Origin: Achromobacter insuavis
Lineage (GTDB): Bacteria; Pseudomonadota; Gammaproteobacteria; Burkholderiales; Burkholderiaceae_B
Direction of reading: 5' to 3'
NCBI RefSeq assembly: GCF_902859645.1
Contig: NZ_CADIJR010000011.1
Span: 57,309-121,308 of the forward strand
DNA length: 64,000 nt
The notes beneath the pieces are model-generated. The model was not told the origin of the DNA. It saw nothing but the letters and a program-made list of their open reading frames with translations, and ran no database searches. Below are positions 61,312 to 64,000 of the stretch, piece after piece (within the stretch, counting starts at the first letter, position 1; the number at the start of each line of letters is the position of its first letter). The position numbers and the translations under genes were made by a program.

Positions 61312-62034
61312 ATGGAGATGACGAATCCCCCGCAGGGCCGGATGAGCCGCGCCTTCACCCGGCTGTTCATGAAGCCGACGCGCATCATGGCGGCCGAAAC
61401 CCTGGCGGGCGGCTTGCGCCTGCTGACGCTGCAAAGCCCGGCGTTCCGCGAGGCGCGCTGGGTGCCGGGGCAGAAAGTGCAGATCGCGATGGGATCGGCC
61501 TTCGTCGCCCGGACCTATACGCCGATCGACTGGGACGCGGCGCGGGGGCGCACCCGCATCGTGACGTATTCGCATGGCGCCGGCCCGGGCAGCGCCTGGG
61601 CGGAACGCGCCGAGCCGGGAGAGGAATGCGATGTGCTCGGTCCGCGCGCATCGCTCAACCTTGGCCGCATCGAGGGCGGCCGCGTGTTGCTGGGCGACGA
61701 GACCTCGGTGGGTGTCGCCTGCGCCCTTGGCCATGGCGCCGGCGATGGAATGCATTGCCTGCTCGAGGTCCACGCGCTGGCCGCCGTTCGTGACGCGCTG
61801 GCGCGGCTCGGGCGGGAGGACGTCGAGCTGTTCGGCCGCCAGGCCGGCGACGCGCATCTCGACGAGATCGAGCGGCGCCTGCCGGCGCTGGCGGCGGCGG
61901 GCGCGACCTTCATCCTGACGGGCCGGGCCTCGACCATCCAGCGCCAGCGGCGGGCGTTGAAGGCGCTGGGCGTGGCCTCGGGACGCATCATGGCCAAGGC
62001 CTACTGGGCGCCCGGCAAGACGGGACTGGACTGA
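61312..62034 (+). CDS. siderophore-interacting / FAD-binding reductase family protein
   Basis: 240 residues from the ATG at 61312, preceded by ACGGAG; an ATG at 61297 overlapping the previous TGA is an alternative. FAD-binding barrel: WVPGQKVQIAMGSAFVARTYTPIDWD (RxYTP) and TRIVTYSHGAGPGSAWAERAEPGEEC (G-P-x-S-x-W), DVLGPRASLNL, then an NAD-binding lobe VLLGDETSVGVA. The final AKAYWAPGKTGLD with Y-W-x-x-G matches the SIP/ViuB family, which reduces ferric siderophores, though GDETS and the lack of a siderophore locus leave the substrate open. Confidence 0.83.
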   Translation: MEMTNPPQGRMSRAFTRLFMKPTRIMAAETLAGGLRLLTLQSPAFREARWVPGQKVQIAMGSAFVARTYTPIDWDAARGRTRIVTYSHGAGPGSAWAERAEPGEECDVLGPRASLNLGRIEGGRVLLGDETSVGVACALGHGAGDGMHCLLEVHALAAVRDALARLGREDVELFGRQAGDAHLDEIERRLPALAAAGATFILTGRASTIQRQRRALKALGVASGRIMAKAYWAPGKTGLD

Positions 62035-62085
62035 CGCGGCGCGTCACCGGACTTGCCTATACTTTGTTTTTTTTGGCGGTCCGAT

Positions 62086-62832
62086 ATGGCGTTTCTGCGT
62101 TTCCTGCTCCTGGCCTTGGCGCTGTCACTGGCCGCGCCCGCCGCGGCGCTTGCCGGCGCGGCCGACAAGCCCGTGCGCGTCGCCGTGTATCGCGGGCCGG
62201 CCTCGTGCGACCACTGCGCGACGGCGGCCCGGCGCGCCATCGAGAAGACGGACGCGCGCTATCAGGTCGACTTCGTCGGCCCCGATGAGCCGATCGACAT
62301 CTCCGACGCCAGCCTGGCGCGCTACGACGTGTACGTGCAGCCGGGCGGCGGGCAGGACATCCCCGCCGCGCTGAACAGCCTGGGCGAGGCGCGGGTGGAC
62401 GCGATCCGCCGATTCGTCGCGCGCGGCGGACGTTATCTCGGGCTGTGCATGGGCGCCTATCTTGCCGACGCTTCCAACCTGGGCCTGATCGCGCAGGACC
62501 TGGATTCGGAGGTCGGACGCCCCGGCTTCCCGATCAAGACGATCGAGGACGCGGCCGTCGCCGTCCGCTGGGCGGGCAAGGACGACAGCGTCTTCTTCCA
62601 GGACGGCCCCTATCTGCGGCCTCAACCTGGCGATGCGCGTTTTCACGCCATCGCCAGCTACGCGAACGGCGATCTGGCCGCGGCCCGCTATTCGTTCGAG
62701 CGCGGCCTGGTGGTCCTGAGCGGCCCGCATCCTGAAGCCGGGCAATCGTGGTTCGAGGACGCGGGCATTGCGTTGGAAGAGATGCCCGGGCACGACCTGT
62801 TCAAGGACTTGCTGGACCAGCTCGACCTTTGA
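62086..62832 (+). CDS. secreted BPL_N-domain (class I glutamine amidotransferase-like) protein
   Basis: 248 residues from the ATG at 62086. Signal peptide (FLRFLLLALALSLAAPAAAL). The mature protein has VRVAVYRGPASCDHCATAAR, YDVYVQPGGGQDIPAALNSL and GGRYLGLCMGAYLADASNLG, the nucleophile elbow of DJ-1/GATase folds (Cys), plus VLSGPHPEAGQSWFEDAGI with His. It matches biotin-protein-ligase N-terminal (BPL_N) proteins of unknown periplasmic role. Weak linkage to the preceding gene, 51 bp apart. Confidence 0.8.
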   Translation: MAFLRFLLLALALSLAAPAAALAGAADKPVRVAVYRGPASCDHCATAARRAIEKTDARYQVDFVGPDEPIDISDASLARYDVYVQPGGGQDIPAALNSLGEARVDAIRRFVARGGRYLGLCMGAYLADASNLGLIAQDLDSEVGRPGFPIKTIEDAAVAVRWAGKDDSVFFQDGPYLRPQPGDARFHAIASYANGDLAAARYSFERGLVVLSGPHPEAGQSWFEDAGIALEEMPGHDLFKDLLDQLDL

Positions 62833-63233
62833 GGCCCGCCTTCGCGGGTCCTGACTGCGTCCCGATGGCGTGGGGACGCGGACAGCCAAAGAAAAGTCCG
62901 ATTTTGATGCGCTGCCCGCGGCCGTTTCGCGCGCGGCGGGCGGGTGCGCGGAAGCCGTCATGCACGGGGAAAAACGGTGCGCGGCAAGCGTTTGCGGGGG
63001 CGCGCGGCGGCGCCGTTGCATTCTTGACATGGCCAAGTCGTTCCACATAATCGCGATTGATTCATATCTGTGACTTTGGGTTGTCTTCGAATGCCAGGAT
63101 TCAATGCTCGGACCGAGCGAGCGCCGTCGATCAATGCGGCGTGGTCTTTCACCCATCCGGAACGGAACACGGCGGAGCCGCGCGCCAGGCGCGCCGGCTG
63201 TTCACTCCCGCGTTTCATTTTCCGGAGCACGCA
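62833..63233. other. 401-bp gap with promoter and long leader
   Basis: No coding frame of note. A small hairpin CCCGC-cttc-GCGGG follows the BPL_N stop at about 62836. A consensus promoter at 63024-63051 implies a ~175-nt leader for the DUF4198 gene, containing a GC-rich self-complementary stretch near 63180-63200. Confidence 0.45.
63024..63051 (+). promoter_or_regulatory. sigma70 promoter for DUF4198 gene
   Basis: Consensus TTGACA (63024-63029), 16-bp spacer, CATAAT (63046-63051). Confidence 0.65.
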
Positions 63234-64000
63234 ATGAAAAAAACCCTATCCCTCGCGATCGCGGCGCTGTCCCTGACCGCCACCGCGCAGGCCCACCAGA
63301 TCTGGATCGAGCAGCCGGCGGGCAAGCCCGCCGTCGTCCGTTTCGGCGAATTCGCCGAGAACCTGCGCGAGGCCTCGCCGGGCTACCTGGACAGTTTCAA
63401 CAAGGTGTCGGCGACCTTGATCACCGCCAAGGGCGAGACGCCGTTGCCCGTGACCAAGGCCGCCGATGGCTTCCGGCTGTCGCAAAAGATCGGCGCCAAG
63501 GACGGTCTGGTGGTGGACAGTTCCATGAACGCGCTGCGCAAGTTCACGCATGGCGGCGAAGCGCTCCAGACCTGGTTCCAGATGAATGCCCGCTATGTGC
63601 CCGACCCGGCCGTCGCGGTGGCGCCCAAGCTGGCCATCGACATCGTCCCGACCGGCAAGCCGGGCGAGTTCCTGGTGGCGCTCAAGGGCCAGCCGCTGCC
63701 CAAGACGAAGCTCGTCGCCATGGTGGAGTCGGGCTGGGAACAGACCGCCTACACCGATGCGCAGGGCAAGGCCCATCTCAACCTGCCGTGGAAGACGCAA
63801 TACGTGCTGCGCGCCATGCACATCGACCGCACGCCGGGCGAGCGTCCGGGCGCCGACGGGCCCGAGCACTACGACGCCATCGGCTACGTGACGACCCTGA
63901 CCTTCGTGAAGCCGGATGGCGTCGCGCCGCTGCCCGCCTTGCCGGTGCGCCCGCCCAACAAGCTGCCGGCCGCCGCCGCGCCGGCCGCGGCCGCGACCAC
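63234..64000 (+). CDS. DUF4198 periplasmic protein, 3' truncated by window
   Basis: Open from the ATG at 63234 to the window end (255 codons) without a stop. Signal peptide (MKKTLSLAIAALSLTATAQA). DUF4198 features: HQIWIEQPAGKPAVVRFGEF, LITAKGETPLPVTKAADGFR, IDIVPTGKPGEFLVALKGQP, and GWEQTAYTDAQGKAHLNLPW (Ig-like strands). The last visible part is Pro/Ala-rich (VRPPNKLPAAAAPAAAAT). Family members often sit beside TonB-dependent receptors and are thought to help metal uptake (nickel/cobalt); that is from family knowledge, no neighbour is visible. Confidence 0.8.
   Translation, partial: MKKTLSLAIAALSLTATAQAHQIWIEQPAGKPAVVRFGEFAENLREASPGYLDSFNKVSATLITAKGETPLPVTKAADGFRLSQKIGAKDGLVVDSSMNALRKFTHGGEALQTWFQMNARYVPDPAVAVAPKLAIDIVPTGKPGEFLVALKGQPLPKTKLVAMVESGWEQTAYTDAQGKAHLNLPWKTQYVLRAMHIDRTPGERPGADGPEHYDAIGYVTTLTFVKPDGVAPLPALPVRPPNKLPAAAAPAAAAT

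Overview
The window looks like chromosome of a high-GC betaproteobacterium of the order Burkholderiales, most likely Alcaligenaceae (Achromobacter/Bordetella type). The basis is the strong third-position G/C bias, two Bug-type tripartite-tricarboxylate receptors next to LysR regulators, the DUF2239, DUF3455 and DUF4198 proteins, and guaB followed by guaA. Genus is an inference. No tRNA, rRNA, CRISPR array, integrase or transposase was recognised.

Layout. 1-7.5 kb is accessory: a 5'-truncated Mrr-like nuclease, a leucine-rich-repeat protein, a frameshifted DUF4034 gene, and a strikingly AT-rich gene coding for a SIR2 / P-loop NTPase / TPR protein typical of anti-phage defence. 7.9-19.5 kb holds a methyltransferase and a tightly coupled nine-gene operon headed by its own LysR regulator (flavin monooxygenase, complete dipeptide/nickel-type ABC importer, BAAT-like hydrolase, double-CMD protein). 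19.6-24 kb holds an ECF sigma/anti-sigma pair with DUF3455, an internally duplicated lipoprotein and a secreted repeat protein resembling the 7_1 septoil-knot family. 24-34 kb holds a dsdA/Bug/amidase operon and a Bug/2-hydroxyacid dehydrogenase unit, each with a divergent LysR gene, plus small conserved genes and a 12-bp tandem repeat. 35.1-38.4 kb is the purine core guaB-guaA, ending in a long perfect terminator.

Downstream of guaA (a known island insertion site) 38.6-46.6 kb is again accessory: a pentapeptide-repeat protein, an MFS-pump remnant, an unrecognised three-gene cassette (secreted protein, 54-residue protein, 242-residue protein), and a two-gene unit of a MazG-like pyrophosphohydrolase and an 804-residue fusion of PD-(D/E)XK nuclease, Schlafen-group-3 helicase and S24/LexA-like peptidase domains. 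The last unit and the SIR2 gene are the best candidates for little-described systems.

46.6-64 kb is a string of small regulator/enzyme modules: ArsR with a quinone-reductase-like MDR enzyme (with two matching operators), MarR with an NTF2/MDR/SMP-30 operon, two mirrored AraC/SDR pairs, Rrf2 with an epoxide hydrolase, AraC with an O-methyltransferase/siderophore-interacting protein/BPL_N run, and a DUF4198 gene cut by the window end.
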